Source of the DNA: Akkermansiaceae bacterium UBA4589
GTDB lineage: Bacteria > Verrucomicrobiota > Verrucomicrobiia > Verrucomicrobiales > Akkermansiaceae
Direction: 5' to 3'
DNA: 64,000 nucleotides
Assembly: GCA_002387565.1 (NCBI GenBank)
Contig: DGJT01000038.1
Location: 13,636-77,635 of the forward strand
The notes under the pieces are model-generated. The model was not told where the DNA came from, searched no databases, and worked only from the letters and a program-made list of their open reading frames with translations. Position numbers and translations under genes: made by a program. Below are positions 44,938 through 53,180 of this stretch, piece by piece; position 1 is the first letter of the stretch; every line of letters starts with the position of its first letter.

Positions 44938-45945
44938 ATGATGAATATAAAGAAAACAGTTGTTATAATATTATGTTTTTGTTCTGCAGTATCCTTGTGT
45001 TTTGCTGAATCTGAGACCAAAAAAGTATTGTTTTTAGCGGGTGTTCCTAGCCATAAAAAAGGTGAGCACGAATACCGTGCAGGTTCCATACTATTAGCTA
45101 AAGCACTTAACAAAAGTGGCTTAGATATAGAAGCTAAAGTTCATTGGTATGGCTGGCCTAAGGATGAGAATATATTTGAAGATGTAGATGTGTGTGTAGT
45201 TTATGCAGATCAAGGTGGAGCTCGTAGTAATAAAAAGAAAGGTTACCAAGGTTTTACCGAGAAAAACTATGCCTTTTTAAATCAAAAAGTAAAACAAGGA
45301 ATGGGTATTATGTTTATTCATTACGGAGTACATCCTGCAGAGGCTATAGGCGAGCAATACTTTATGGATTGGATAGGAGGTTACTTTAATAATAGTCAAT
45401 CAATTAATTCTCATTGGGTTGCAGATTTAAAAGCCAAACAAGGGCACCCTGTGTCAAATGGAATTGATAATCCTGTAAGAGCACATGATGAGTTTTATTT
45501 TAATATCAAAATGGCAAGCTCTCATGACGATAAATCTTGCTCAGATTGCTATGCGTTAGTGACAGATACCCCAACTATTGAGAAAATTACTAAATTAGGG
45601 AGCAAACAATTTCAAACTCAAGCTGCAGCTGATGCATTTAATACTCAGCAGGCTATCATGTGGTGTCGAGATTCTGATAATCAAGGTAGAGGGGTTGGAT
45701 TTTCTGGTGGGCATTTTCATCACAATTGGGCTATTGAAGGTATGTCTAAAATGGTACTGAATGCGATTGTGTGGATAGCTCGCATGGAAGTACCTGAACA
45801 AGGAGTCAAATTCACTCCAGTTACTGTAGAGCAACTCAATGAAAATTTAGATCCTACACCACCTGAAAGACCTCTAAAGCTACCTGATCCATCTACTATT
45901 GAATACGTTATTCCACAAGATTTTTTAAATAAAATTAATAAATAA
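44938..45945 (+). CDS. Secreted ThuA-domain protein
   Basis: A 335-aa protein with a signal peptide (MNIKKTVVIILCFCSAVSLCFA). The rest is a glutamine-amidotransferase-like ThuA domain: KVLFLAGVPSHKKGEHEY, VCVVYADQGG, MGIMFIHYGVH and FSGGHFHHNW. ThuA domains are linked with carbohydrate breakdown, though the reaction is not settled. ATG at 44938 is preferred over 44911 because it puts the hydrophobic segment at the start. It lies 24 bp before the PVC-type dehydrogenase, a common pairing in PVC bacteria. Confidence 0.85.
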   Translation: MMNIKKTVVIILCFCSAVSLCFAESETKKVLFLAGVPSHKKGEHEYRAGSILLAKALNKSGLDIEAKVHWYGWPKDENIFEDVDVCVVYADQGGARSNKKKGYQGFTEKNYAFLNQKVKQGMGIMFIHYGVHPAEAIGEQYFMDWIGGYFNNSQSINSHWVADLKAKQGHPVSNGIDNPVRAHDEFYFNIKMASSHDDKSCSDCYALVTDTPTIEKITKLGSKQFQTQAAADAFNTQQAIMWCRDSDNQGRGVGFSGGHFHHNWAIEGMSKMVLNAIVWIARMEVPEQGVKFTPVTVEQLNENLDPTPPERPLKLPDPSTIEYVIPQDFLNKINK

Positions 45946-45969
45946 GATTCACCAATACGCTTAAGAAAT

Positions 45970-48747
45970 ATGAAACTAAATAACTCGATTTACAAGGGGC
46001 TTATATTCATCATTAATTATTTTGTAGTTTCTAGCTTTACTACTGCTGATAATGAAAAAAACACGGCATGGGCACCTGCAGAAAACCCTCATGTAATTGA
46101 TGTTAAAAACTTTGTTGTGCCAGAAGGGTTGGAAGTTAGTTTGTGGGCATCTTCTCCATTATTTTATAATCCTACTAACATGGATATTGATCATGTAGGG
46201 CGTATTTGGATAACAGAAGGTGTGAACTATCGTAGATATAGTCCAAGAGAAGCTGGAGATAGAGTCGTAATATTAACAGATACTAACCAAGATGGGCAAG
46301 CTGATAAGAGCCAAGTATTTGTACAAGATCCAGAATTAGAATCACCACTTGGTATTGCAGTGTTTGATAATGTTGTTGTTGTATCTCAGCCACCTAGTTT
46401 AATCAAATACACAGACGTTGACAGAAATCTTAAATTCGATCCAAAAATCGATAAAAAAGAAACCATATTAACTGGTTTTGACGGTAGACAACATGATCAT
46501 TCATTGCATTCGTTAACAGCAGGTCCTGATGGTAAATGGTATTTTAATGCGGGTAATTGTGGAGCTATTTTTACTGACAATAGTGGCAAGCAATTTAACC
46601 TTAATGGTCCTTACAGAGCAGGCGGAGGTACCTGGTATACTGATAAAAATGCCAAAGCTGGTCAGGTAAGTGATGATGGTTATATTTGGACTCCAGGTTT
46701 TACAGTAAGAATGAACCCTGATGGCACCGATGTAGAAATTGTAGGACATGGTTATAGAAATAGCTACGAACAAACAGTGAATTCTTTTGGGGAAATATTT
46801 CAAAATGATAACGATGATCCCCCTGCTTGCCGAAACTCATATGTTTTAGAGTATGGCTCTGCTGGGTATTTTACTCGTGATGGCAAGCGTTTTTACAAAG
46901 AAGAAAAACGTCTAGGACAAGAGCATCAAAGAGCTCATTGGCGCCAAGATGATCCAGGTACCTTCGATGTAGGTGATATTTATGGTGGAGGCTCGCCAAC
47001 GGGTGTCGTTTTTTACGAAAATGGAGCTTTAGATTCTAAATGGATTGGCAGTTATCTTTCTTGTGAAGCAGGAAAAAATGTCGTTTTTCATTATAAACCA
47101 GAAATGCAAGGTGCTGGATACAAGCTAGAGCGTGAGGAATTTATTACCAGTAACCCTGATAAAAATTATTATGGTTCTGACTTTCTTAAATGGGCTAAAA
47201 ATGATCAGCGTTTAAAAGATAATAGTGAAAAAATAAAAAGCTTTGTAGGAGAGCAAAATCCAGTAGCTTTTAGACCCGCTGATATTACGGTAGGTCCAGA
47301 CGGAGCCATCTATATTGCAGACTGGATTGATGATAGAGTTGGGGGGCATCAAACTTTGGATAAGTCATCTGCTGGAGCTATCTATAGAATTGCACCTAAA
47401 GGGTTTAAGCCAGAAATCCCTCAATTTGATTTAGCAACGGTAGAGGGGCAAATCACAGCTTTAAAAAGCCCAGCAATTAATGTACGTTACCTTGGGTTTA
47501 AAGAATTAAAAAAAGGCAAGGAAAAATCTTACTCGTCTGTAGTTGAATTACTAAACCATAGCAATAAATACATAGCAGCTAGAGCTATTTGGTTATTACC
47601 CTATTTAGGCAAGCAGGGCTTAGAAAAATGCGAATCATTACTCAAGAGTAAGGAGGTGATGACTAGGTTAACTGCTTATAGAGCTTTGCGTAGATTTAAT
47701 GCTAATGCAAATATGTTACCTTATGCTAAACAGTTAGCTGATGACCCTAGTGCTGCTATTCGTAAGGATGTAGCACTTTCGATGCGCCATTATACAGCTG
47801 AGCAAGCAGCGCCAATTTTGCTAGAAATTGCCAAGAATTATAAAGAAGCCAACAAAGATAATTATGATAAAAATTATATAGAAGCTATAGGTCTAGGTTC
47901 AGCGAATAAAGAAAATGCTATTTGGTTAGCACTCAAAAAAGAAATGGTATCAGGTAATGCTCTGAGCTGGACTCCTGAATTTACTAGACTAACATGGAGA
48001 TTGTGGCCTACAGAAGCTATCAATGATTTAAAACTAAGAGCTAACAGTCATACTCTAACTAATCAGCAAAGAGAATTTGCAGTTGAATCTATGGCTTTTA
48101 TTGATGATAAAAAAGCAGCTGACGCAATGTTGGATTTGATAGCTGAAGAATCACCAATTAAAGGGAAAGCTGAAGAATGGTTAGTTAAGCGCATGACAGG
48201 AGATTGGGCAGAGTTTGGAGTTAAAGACGCACTTGTTGATGCAGGTATTTATAATCCAAATGCACCTATTATACCTTCAACTGTCCCAGAGGAACCTCAA
48301 CCTAAAGCTTATGATGTAGAAGATGTACTAGCCCTAATTGGTGATGCTAGTAAGGGCAAAAATACAATTATGCGTTGTGCTATTTGTCATCACATTAATG
48401 GGATAGGTCCTAGTTATGGTCCTGCACTTGATGGATGGGGCTTAAATCAATCAAAAGAAGTAGTTATTAATTCAATAGTTAATCCTTCTACAGATATAGC
48501 TCACGGCTACGAAGGTTCGCTGCTCCTAATGAAAGATAAGTCTGAAATACATGGTATCTTATTAAGTAAAGGAGACCCCTATGTTATTTTAACTACGGGG
48601 GGAGCAAAGCAACTCATTCCTGCGGCTAAAGTTCAAAAAGTCACAGCTTTCCCTCGCTCTCTTATGTTATCTGCTGAGCAATTAGGGCTCAGTGCTCAAG
48701 ATGTAGCTGATATCACAGCTTACATGAAACAGCCTATGACAAAATAG
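45970..48747 (+). CDS. PVC-type heme-binding membrane-bound dehydrogenase
   Basis: A 925-aa exported protein with an N-terminal signal segment. A six-bladed-propeller-like dehydrogenase domain (about 40-480) includes MDIDHVGRIWITEGVNYRRY, AGPDGKWYFNAGNCG and DITVGPDGAIYIADW. A HEAT-repeat region (about 510-760) follows. The C-terminal cytochrome domain has the heme c site CAICHHINGIGPSYGP near residue 802 and a later axial Met candidate. This is the architecture of the planctomycete/verrucomicrobial sugar-related dehydrogenase family. Together with ThuA it probably oxidises a sugar or sugar acid in the periplasm. Confidence 0.92.
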   Translation: MKLNNSIYKGLIFIINYFVVSSFTTADNEKNTAWAPAENPHVIDVKNFVVPEGLEVSLWASSPLFYNPTNMDIDHVGRIWITEGVNYRRYSPREAGDRVVILTDTNQDGQADKSQVFVQDPELESPLGIAVFDNVVVVSQPPSLIKYTDVDRNLKFDPKIDKKETILTGFDGRQHDHSLHSLTAGPDGKWYFNAGNCGAIFTDNSGKQFNLNGPYRAGGGTWYTDKNAKAGQVSDDGYIWTPGFTVRMNPDGTDVEIVGHGYRNSYEQTVNSFGEIFQNDNDDPPACRNSYVLEYGSAGYFTRDGKRFYKEEKRLGQEHQRAHWRQDDPGTFDVGDIYGGGSPTGVVFYENGALDSKWIGSYLSCEAGKNVVFHYKPEMQGAGYKLEREEFITSNPDKNYYGSDFLKWAKNDQRLKDNSEKIKSFVGEQNPVAFRPADITVGPDGAIYIADWIDDRVGGHQTLDKSSAGAIYRIAPKGFKPEIPQFDLATVEGQITALKSPAINVRYLGFKELKKGKEKSYSSVVELLNHSNKYIAARAIWLLPYLGKQGLEKCESLLKSKEVMTRLTAYRALRRFNANANMLPYAKQLADDPSAAIRKDVALSMRHYTAEQAAPILLEIAKNYKEANKDNYDKNYIEAIGLGSANKENAIWLALKKEMVSGNALSWTPEFTRLTWRLWPTEAINDLKLRANSHTLTNQQREFAVESMAFIDDKKAADAMLDLIAEESPIKGKAEEWLVKRMTGDWAEFGVKDALVDAGIYNPNAPIIPSTVPEEPQPKAYDVEDVLALIGDASKGKNTIMRCAICHHINGIGPSYGPALDGWGLNQSKEVVINSIVNPSTDIAHGYEGSLLLMKDKSEIHGILLSKGDPYVILTTGGAKQLIPAAKVQKVTAFPRSLMLSAEQLGLSAQDVADITAYMKQPMTK

Positions 48748-48791
48748 TGTTTAATAATAATTGTCTAATTCAACTTACTCATGCATAGCAC

Positions 48792-48820
48792 TTTACCGCT
48801 GGTGAGAGCTATGCTATAAG
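48792..48820 (+). promoter_or_regulatory. Promoter for ppnP, leaderless geometry
   Basis: TTTACC (48792-48797), a 17-bp spacer and TATAAG (48815-48820) are followed by exactly 6 bp (CTAATC) before the ATG at 48827. Transcription 7 bp after the -10 box would start at the first base of the gene. Confidence 0.6.
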
Positions 48821-48826
48821 CTAATC

Positions 48827-49141
48827 ATGGAATTTAAAAATGTGACAGCCAACCCTAAGGCTAATATTTATTTTGATGGCAAAGTGGTTTCTCATGGAAT
48901 TACCATAGAAGATGGTTCAAACAAAAGTTTTGGTGTGATTTTTCAAGGTGAGTACCATTTTGGTACAGAAAAAGCTGAAATTATGACCATTATTGATGGC
49001 TCATGCAGCGTTCTACTCGATGGTGCAGATAAAGCTAGCCAGCACAAAACAGGAGAATCATTTGATGTGCCAGAAAACTCAGGATTTACCATCACCGTAA
49101 GTGAAGGTAACTGTCAGTATATCTGTTCTTATTTAGATTAA
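48827..49141 (+). CDS. ppnP: PpnP pyrimidine/purine nucleoside phosphorylase
   Basis: A 104-aa single-domain cupin of the PpnP (YaiE, DUF1255) family, which phosphorolyses many nucleosides. Family features are YFDGKVVSHGI, the GVIFQGEYHFGTEKAEIMTII core, a GESFDVPENSGF turn and the ending YICSYLD. It is a single-gene unit between its own promoter and a terminator. The next gene, apt, also works in purine salvage. Confidence 0.88.
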   Translation: MEFKNVTANPKANIYFDGKVVSHGITIEDGSNKSFGVIFQGEYHFGTEKAEIMTIIDGSCSVLLDGADKASQHKTGESFDVPENSGFTITVSEGNCQYICSYLD

Positions 49142-49175
49142 TATTGAGTTAATATTAAGTTAATCATTAAATAAA

Positions 49176-49206
49176 AGCCTGCACTCTTTGAATGCAGGCT
49201 TTTTAT
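49176..49206 (+). terminator. Rho-independent terminator after ppnP
   Basis: AGCCTGCA (49176-49183) and TGCAGGCT (49193-49200) form an 8-bp stem with a 9-nt loop, followed by TTTTAT. It isolates ppnP from apt. Confidence 0.88.
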
Positions 49207-49234
49207 ATATCAAATTTCAGGTTACTTTTAATGG

Positions 49235-49795
49235 ATGAACACTTCCTCAAACTCACCTGCGATCACCCAATTACAGCAAGCCGTTCATCGAGTTCCTGAC
49301 TTTCCTGTAGAAGGTGTCTTATTTGAGGATTTAACTCCAGTGCTCGCTGATACTAAATTATTTAGCCTACTTATTGATGAGCTTGAGAGGCAAATTGTAG
49401 ACAAAGGAGCCATTACCAAAATAGCTGGCATAGAAGCACGAGGCTTTATCTTTGGCGCGGCGTTAGCGCAACGATTAGGAGTGGGTTTTGTACCTATTCG
49501 TAAGGCAGGTAAATTACCGCCACCTATTGACACAGTTTCGTACAGTTTAGAATACGGTGAGGCGACTATAGAGTTCTCACAAGGTTTACTCAATAAGGAT
49601 GATAAAATACTCCTTGTTGATGACGTGCTAGCTACAGGAGGTACAGCTAAAGCGGCAAAAAAGTTAATTGAAAAACAAAATGCAGCAGTCACTCAGCTTG
49701 CTGTAGTTATAGATATAGGATTCTTTGCAGGCAAAGGCTCTCGTAAATTATTAGAAGAGCAAGGTTTAGTTATATCTAGCCTTTGGATATCTTAG
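49235..49795 (+). CDS. apt: Adenine phosphoribosyltransferase
   Basis: Salvage enzyme making AMP from adenine and PRPP. The 186-aa protein has the family opening VPDFPVEGVLFEDLTPVL, the IAGIEARGFIFGAALA loop, FVPIRKAGKLP and the PRPP-binding motif LLVDDVLATGGTAKAA (about 126-141). The 3' end overlaps the last codons of the decayed racemase gene on the other strand. Confidence 0.95.
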   Translation: MNTSSNSPAITQLQQAVHRVPDFPVEGVLFEDLTPVLADTKLFSLLIDELERQIVDKGAITKIAGIEARGFIFGAALAQRLGVGFVPIRKAGKLPPPIDTVSYSLEYGEATIEFSQGLLNKDDKILLVDDVLATGGTAKAAKKLIEKQNAAVTQLAVVIDIGFFAGKGSRKLLEEQGLVISSLWIS

Positions 49796-50285
49796 AGATC
49801 CTAAAAATAAAAGGGTTATGACTTTTATAAGCTAGAATTTTTTTAGCTACATAGGGAGAGGTCATGGAGCGGACTAGATTGCTGTAGTCCAGCTGAAATG
49901 ATAGTTGGGTGCCAATGGGTATGAGCTTATCAGATTGGATAATGAGGTGGTCGCTACTGGCTTCGAGGATGGTAATACCATTAGGTGGAGTTAAACCATT
50001 AAAATCGATGTCTTGTCTGTCAATGGCTAGAATGGATTGGTAGATATCCGCTTGGGAGTTGCAGCTGTTGATAGTAGAAGCTTCACCAAAAGCATTTTGC
50101 GCCAGAGTTCACCATGGTTGTGAGGGTTTGACCTTAGACTCAATGATTTCAGCAATGAGAGTGAAAGCATCTGTATGCAGCCCTAAAATAGATCGGCGTT
50201 CCAAAGTTTCGCAACCAAGCAGTATGGATTACCCTAACCTTAGGTTGTTAATTCGTCCTAAAGCATGGCTTGATTTATTAAATAG
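49776..50285 (-). pseudogene. Alanine/ornithine racemase-family remnant
   Basis: Read on the minus strand, one frame gives NNLRLG-stop-SILLG, then LGLHTDAFTLIAEIIESK and KPSQPW-stop-TLAQNAFGEA. TILEASSDHLIIQSDKLIPI and LDYSNLVRSMTSPYVAKKIL follow. This is the C-terminal half of the alanine/ornithine racemase family (PLP-dependent). Two in-frame stops (the first a Glu-to-TAA change within RLGES) and loss of the whole N-terminal barrel, including the PLP lysine, show it is dead. The frame runs into the apt 3' end. It replaces an otherwise unexplained 800-bp gap. Confidence 0.85.
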
Positions 50286-50377
50286 CTTATCATCCTTAAG
50301 GTGGCTGTAACTTGAGATTGAAGAGGAGTTTTTTTAGGGGTGCACGAGGGTGCTTTAATAGTGGGGGTAGTTGACAT
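50258..50377 (-). pseudogene. 39-codon reading-frame remnant behind a structured leader
   Basis: An ATG at 50377 follows a strong Shine-Dalgarno AAGGAG (minus strand 50388-50383) with 5-nt spacing and opens a 39-codon frame (MSTTPTIKAPSCTPKK...). It ends inside the racemase remnant in a different frame. It is probably the 5' end of a gene whose body was lost, joined by deletion to the racemase remnant, but a genuine short peptide cannot be excluded. This is the only convincing Shine-Dalgarno sequence noticed in the window. Confidence 0.5.
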
Positions 50378-50382
50378 AGTGG

Positions 50383-50481
50383 CTCCTTGATATATCTCAG
50401 AGGAGGCGACGGGATCATTGCAGCTAGATTTAGCTATTTCTCAACGAGTAGTCCCCGCTAAGTAGCGGTTTATCCAATGAT
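50383..50481 (-). ncRNA. Candidate structured leader RNA (riboswitch-like)
   Basis: On the minus strand, ATCATTG (50481-50475) pairs with CAATGAT (50420-50414). These arms enclose two perfect hairpins: CCGCT/AGCGG (loop ACTT) and AGCTA/TAGCT (loop AATC). The result is a three-way junction of 68 nt. Downstream, CTCCT (50405-50401) can pair with AGGAG (50387-50383), hiding the Shine-Dalgarno sequence of the 39-codon frame. The layout fits a cis-acting leader controlling translation. It matched no riboswitch class I could recall. Confidence 0.45.
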
Positions 50482-50603
50482 AGTAGCGGATAAGAACAAG
50501 TGAGTAAAGGTAATAGGGAAAATCAATTTTAAAAGAGAGATAACGTTGACTTACCTCTTGTAAACACTTGATTTTTAGCTGGTGCTGAGTTATTTAACTA
50601 TAT

Positions 50604-50837
50604 ATGAGTGATAAACCAGTTAGAGCAACAGACGGGCCTCTTGGTGTAGAGGTGGAGGCAGGTAAAACGTATTTTTGGTGTACTTGTGGCAAGAGTGCTA
50701 CACAACCATTTTGTGATGGCGCACACAAGGGCTCTAGTTTTACTCCGTTAAAATACACGGCAACTGAGTCTAAGAAGATATTTTTCTGTGGTTGCAAGGA
50801 GACTAATAATGCACCTTTGTGTGATGGTTCTCATTAA
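50604..50837 (+). CDS. CDGSH iron-sulfur protein
   Basis: A 77-aa protein made of two CDGSH iron-sulfur motifs: CTCGKSATQPFCDGAHK (about 31-47) and FCGCKETNNAPLCDGSH (about 61-77). Each supplies three Cys and one His for a [2Fe-2S] cluster, as in mitoNEET-type proteins. It has no membrane segment. The role is probably redox or iron-sulfur transfer. It is a single-gene unit with its own terminator. Confidence 0.9.
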   Translation: MSDKPVRATDGPLGVEVEAGKTYFWCTCGKSATQPFCDGAHKGSSFTPLKYTATESKKIFFCGCKETNNAPLCDGSH

Positions 50838-50909
50838 TACGTCTATCTAATACATTTATCTAAGACGGCTATAAATAGGCTCTTAAGCGTCAAAAAATTA
50901 AACAAAAGA

Positions 50910-50937
50910 AGCAACACTGTGAGTGTTGCTTTTTTTG
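50910..50937 (+). terminator. Rho-independent terminator after the CDGSH gene
   Basis: AGCAACACT (50910-50918) and AGTGTTGCT (50922-50930) form a perfect 9-bp stem with a 3-nt loop followed by seven T. Confidence 0.92.
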
Positions 50938-50974
50938 TTTGGTATTTAGCTTAAATTAGTTTTTATTAAGGATT

Positions 50975-52204
50975 ATGAATTGGTTTGAATACAGTATTTC
51001 ACTTATAGAAGGTTTGCCTAGTTGGTTGACCTCTACATTATTTGTTTTTTTTCTACTCATTATTTGGTGGTTGGCTTACCGCTTGTTTGATTTTATTTTG
51101 GTCAAGCAAGGCACTAAGTTAGTGCAGAAGAGCAAGAATCAATTTGATGATTTTTTAGCTGAAAAGCAGGTGTTACATAGATTGGCGCATTTACCAGCGT
51201 TTTTTGTGGTTCAATTAATCTTCACTGCGCTCATTGAGCAGGGTAAGTTTGCTTTTATTGATGCAGCTTTGAATATCTATTTTATTCTGCTTGTTGTAGG
51301 TATTATATTTTCTTTATTACAAGCTCTCAACCAAGGGCGTATTCGTAAGTATTTAGAAAAAATCATACCTCTCAAAGCGTGTATCCAAGTTATTAAAATT
51401 ATTGTAGCTATTATAGCTGGTATTTTGTTATTTGCAGAATTAAGCAATGAGTCCCCTAAAGGTGTCTTAGTTGGAATGGGAGCTCTCACAGCTGTAATTC
51501 TTTTGATTTTCAAAGATGCTATTTTAGGTTTTGTGGCTGGCATACAATTGGCTGCGAATAATTTAGTCAGCGAAGGTGACTGGATTGAGGTTCCTAGTCT
51601 AGGTGTCGACGGAGAAGTGATGGATGTGGCTCTCACTACAGTTAAGATAAGGAATTGGGATAAAACCATCACCTCATTACCGACTTATTCACTCATCTCG
51701 CATGGAGTCAAAAACTGGAAGGGGATGAGCCAGTCGAAGATGAGACGAATTAAACGCAGTATTTATATTGATATGACAAGTGTAGAATTTCTGAGCCAAG
51801 CGCAGTCAGATAGATTGCAAAAGCTACCCATTTTTAAAGAGTATTTTGCCGCTAAAAAAGATGAGCTCAACGCCTGGAATGCTCAAAATGAAGGAGCTGA
51901 TGATCCTATTGTCAAAAGGCAGCTTACTAATTTAGGAACTTTTAGAAAGTACTTGAAGTTTTACCTAAAAAACCACCCACTCATCTCTCAAGACGCGACT
52001 TTAATAGTGAGGCAATTGCAACCAACACCTCAAGGCTTGCCTTTAGAAATTTATGCTTTTTCTAAGCAGTATGCTTGGGCTGATTATGAAGATGTTCAAT
52101 CTGACATCTTTGATCATGCTCTTGCTGTTTTAGAAGAATTTGATTTGCAGGTTTTTCAAGAACCTACCGGTTTTGATTTCCAATCTATGATGAAAAAAAG
52201 GTAA
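50975..52204 (+). CDS. MscS-family mechanosensitive channel (YbdG-like)
   Basis: A 409-aa membrane protein with about five hydrophobic segments (residues about 17-38, 70-88, 95-112, 132-155, 160-185). The MscS pore and beta domain follow: GALTAVILLIFKDAILGFVAGIQLAANN, cited here as GALTAVILLIFKDAIL, then EGDWIEVPSLGVDGEVMDVALTTVKIRNWD, cited as GDWIEVPSLGVDGEV. The long C-terminal domain resembles YbdG rather than the short MscS. It probably relieves osmotic shock. glk-like ROK follows after 12 bp. Confidence 0.88.
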   Translation: MNWFEYSISLIEGLPSWLTSTLFVFFLLIIWWLAYRLFDFILVKQGTKLVQKSKNQFDDFLAEKQVLHRLAHLPAFFVVQLIFTALIEQGKFAFIDAALNIYFILLVVGIIFSLLQALNQGRIRKYLEKIIPLKACIQVIKIIVAIIAGILLFAELSNESPKGVLVGMGALTAVILLIFKDAILGFVAGIQLAANNLVSEGDWIEVPSLGVDGEVMDVALTTVKIRNWDKTITSLPTYSLISHGVKNWKGMSQSKMRRIKRSIYIDMTSVEFLSQAQSDRLQKLPIFKEYFAAKKDELNAWNAQNEGADDPIVKRQLTNLGTFRKYLKFYLKNHPLISQDATLIVRQLQPTPQGLPLEIYAFSKQYAWADYEDVQSDIFDHALAVLEEFDLQVFQEPTGFDFQSMMKKR

Positions 52205-52216
52205 CCGCTAAAAATT

Positions 52217-53137
52217 ATGAAACAAAATCATGTTATAGCCGTAGATTTTGGAGGCACCAGTATTAAACTAGCAAAAGTATCAGGCTCTCAAATTATTGAA
52301 AAATATGAGCCTATACAGACTCCAGAATACAGTTCTGCAGACCAGTTAAAAGCTGAGTTAATTACAAGGTTGCGCCAAATTTTTGATGCTAAAGTCAAAG
52401 GAATAGGAATAGGTGTACCAGGGTTGGTTAGGCAGCCTCAAGGTTTAGTGGTCAATCTAGGGAATGTTCATGGTTGGTCTAATGTGGCGTTAGCCGAGGA
52501 GGTGAGTAAAGAGTTAGGTGTCACTTGCAAAGTCGATAATGATGCTAATTGTGCCGCTTTAGCAGAAGCTAGGTTTGGTGCTGGACAGTATCAAAAGCTC
52601 ATGCTCATGGTCACTCTAGGTACGGGTGTTGGCTCAGGCATTATTGCAGATGGTTATATCTGGCACGGGGCTTACGGTTATGCTGGCGAAATTGGCCGCT
52701 TACAAGTCCCTATTACGGATAATGCTGGAGCTATCAACTATCAAATTTTAGATAAGATTTGTGGACATTCTGCTATTTCTAATCAGGCTAAGTCCCTTTA
52801 CGAATCTCAAGGTATTACAGATAAACTAGATTCTAAAATAGCTTTGCCTTATTTAGCTCAGCAAGCTCGTAGCGGTGATGAAATAGCTGTGCAGGTGTGG
52901 CAAACTATGGCTCAAAACTTGGCTTTAGGTTTAGCTAATGCTAACGCATTATTAAATCCCAGCATGATAGTTATAGGTGGTGGAGTAGCTGCAGCTTCTG
53001 ATGTATTTTTAGATGATGTTCGAGCTCATTTTGAAAAACTCACATGGGCGGAGAGTTTAGATGTCGAAATTACAATGGCTGAGTTTGGTAATGATGCTGG
53101 TCTCATAGGTGCCGCTCAATTATTAGAGTCATACTAA
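52217..53137 (+). CDS. ROK-family kinase, zinc site missing
   Basis: A 306-aa ROK protein. The ATP motif is AVDFGGTSIKLAKV (about 8-21), the catalytic Asp lies in CKVDNDANCAALAEA, and LMLMVTLGTGVGSGIIADG and GGGVAAASDVFL complete the fold. Glucokinase activity is likely, since no helix-turn-helix is present. The usual ROK zinc site (a His in GEIGH and a cluster of three Cys) is not there: the sequence reads GEIGRLQV and only one nearby Cys remains. It follows the MscS gene by 12 bp. Confidence 0.85.
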   Translation: MKQNHVIAVDFGGTSIKLAKVSGSQIIEKYEPIQTPEYSSADQLKAELITRLRQIFDAKVKGIGIGVPGLVRQPQGLVVNLGNVHGWSNVALAEEVSKELGVTCKVDNDANCAALAEARFGAGQYQKLMLMVTLGTGVGSGIIADGYIWHGAYGYAGEIGRLQVPITDNAGAINYQILDKICGHSAISNQAKSLYESQGITDKLDSKIALPYLAQQARSGDEIAVQVWQTMAQNLALGLANANALLNPSMIVIGGGVAAASDVFLDDVRAHFEKLTWAESLDVEITMAEFGNDAGLIGAAQLLESY

Positions 53138-53180
53138 AAAAACCTCGACTAAGAACATTCATTTAAGCTATGTTACCAAA

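Noticed and set aside
49285..49692. 135-codon minus-strand frame opposite apt
   Set aside because: Antisense shadow of a well-supported gene, with no recognisable protein features.
50059..50310. 83-codon plus-strand frame in the apt-CDGSH gap
   Set aside because: Shadow of the racemase remnant on the other strand; no protein features.
50383..50481. Known riboswitch classes (TPP, SAM, preQ1) for the minus-strand leader
   Set aside because: A CTGAGA string recalls the TPP box, but the rest of the consensus and the helix order do not fit, and no other remembered class matched.
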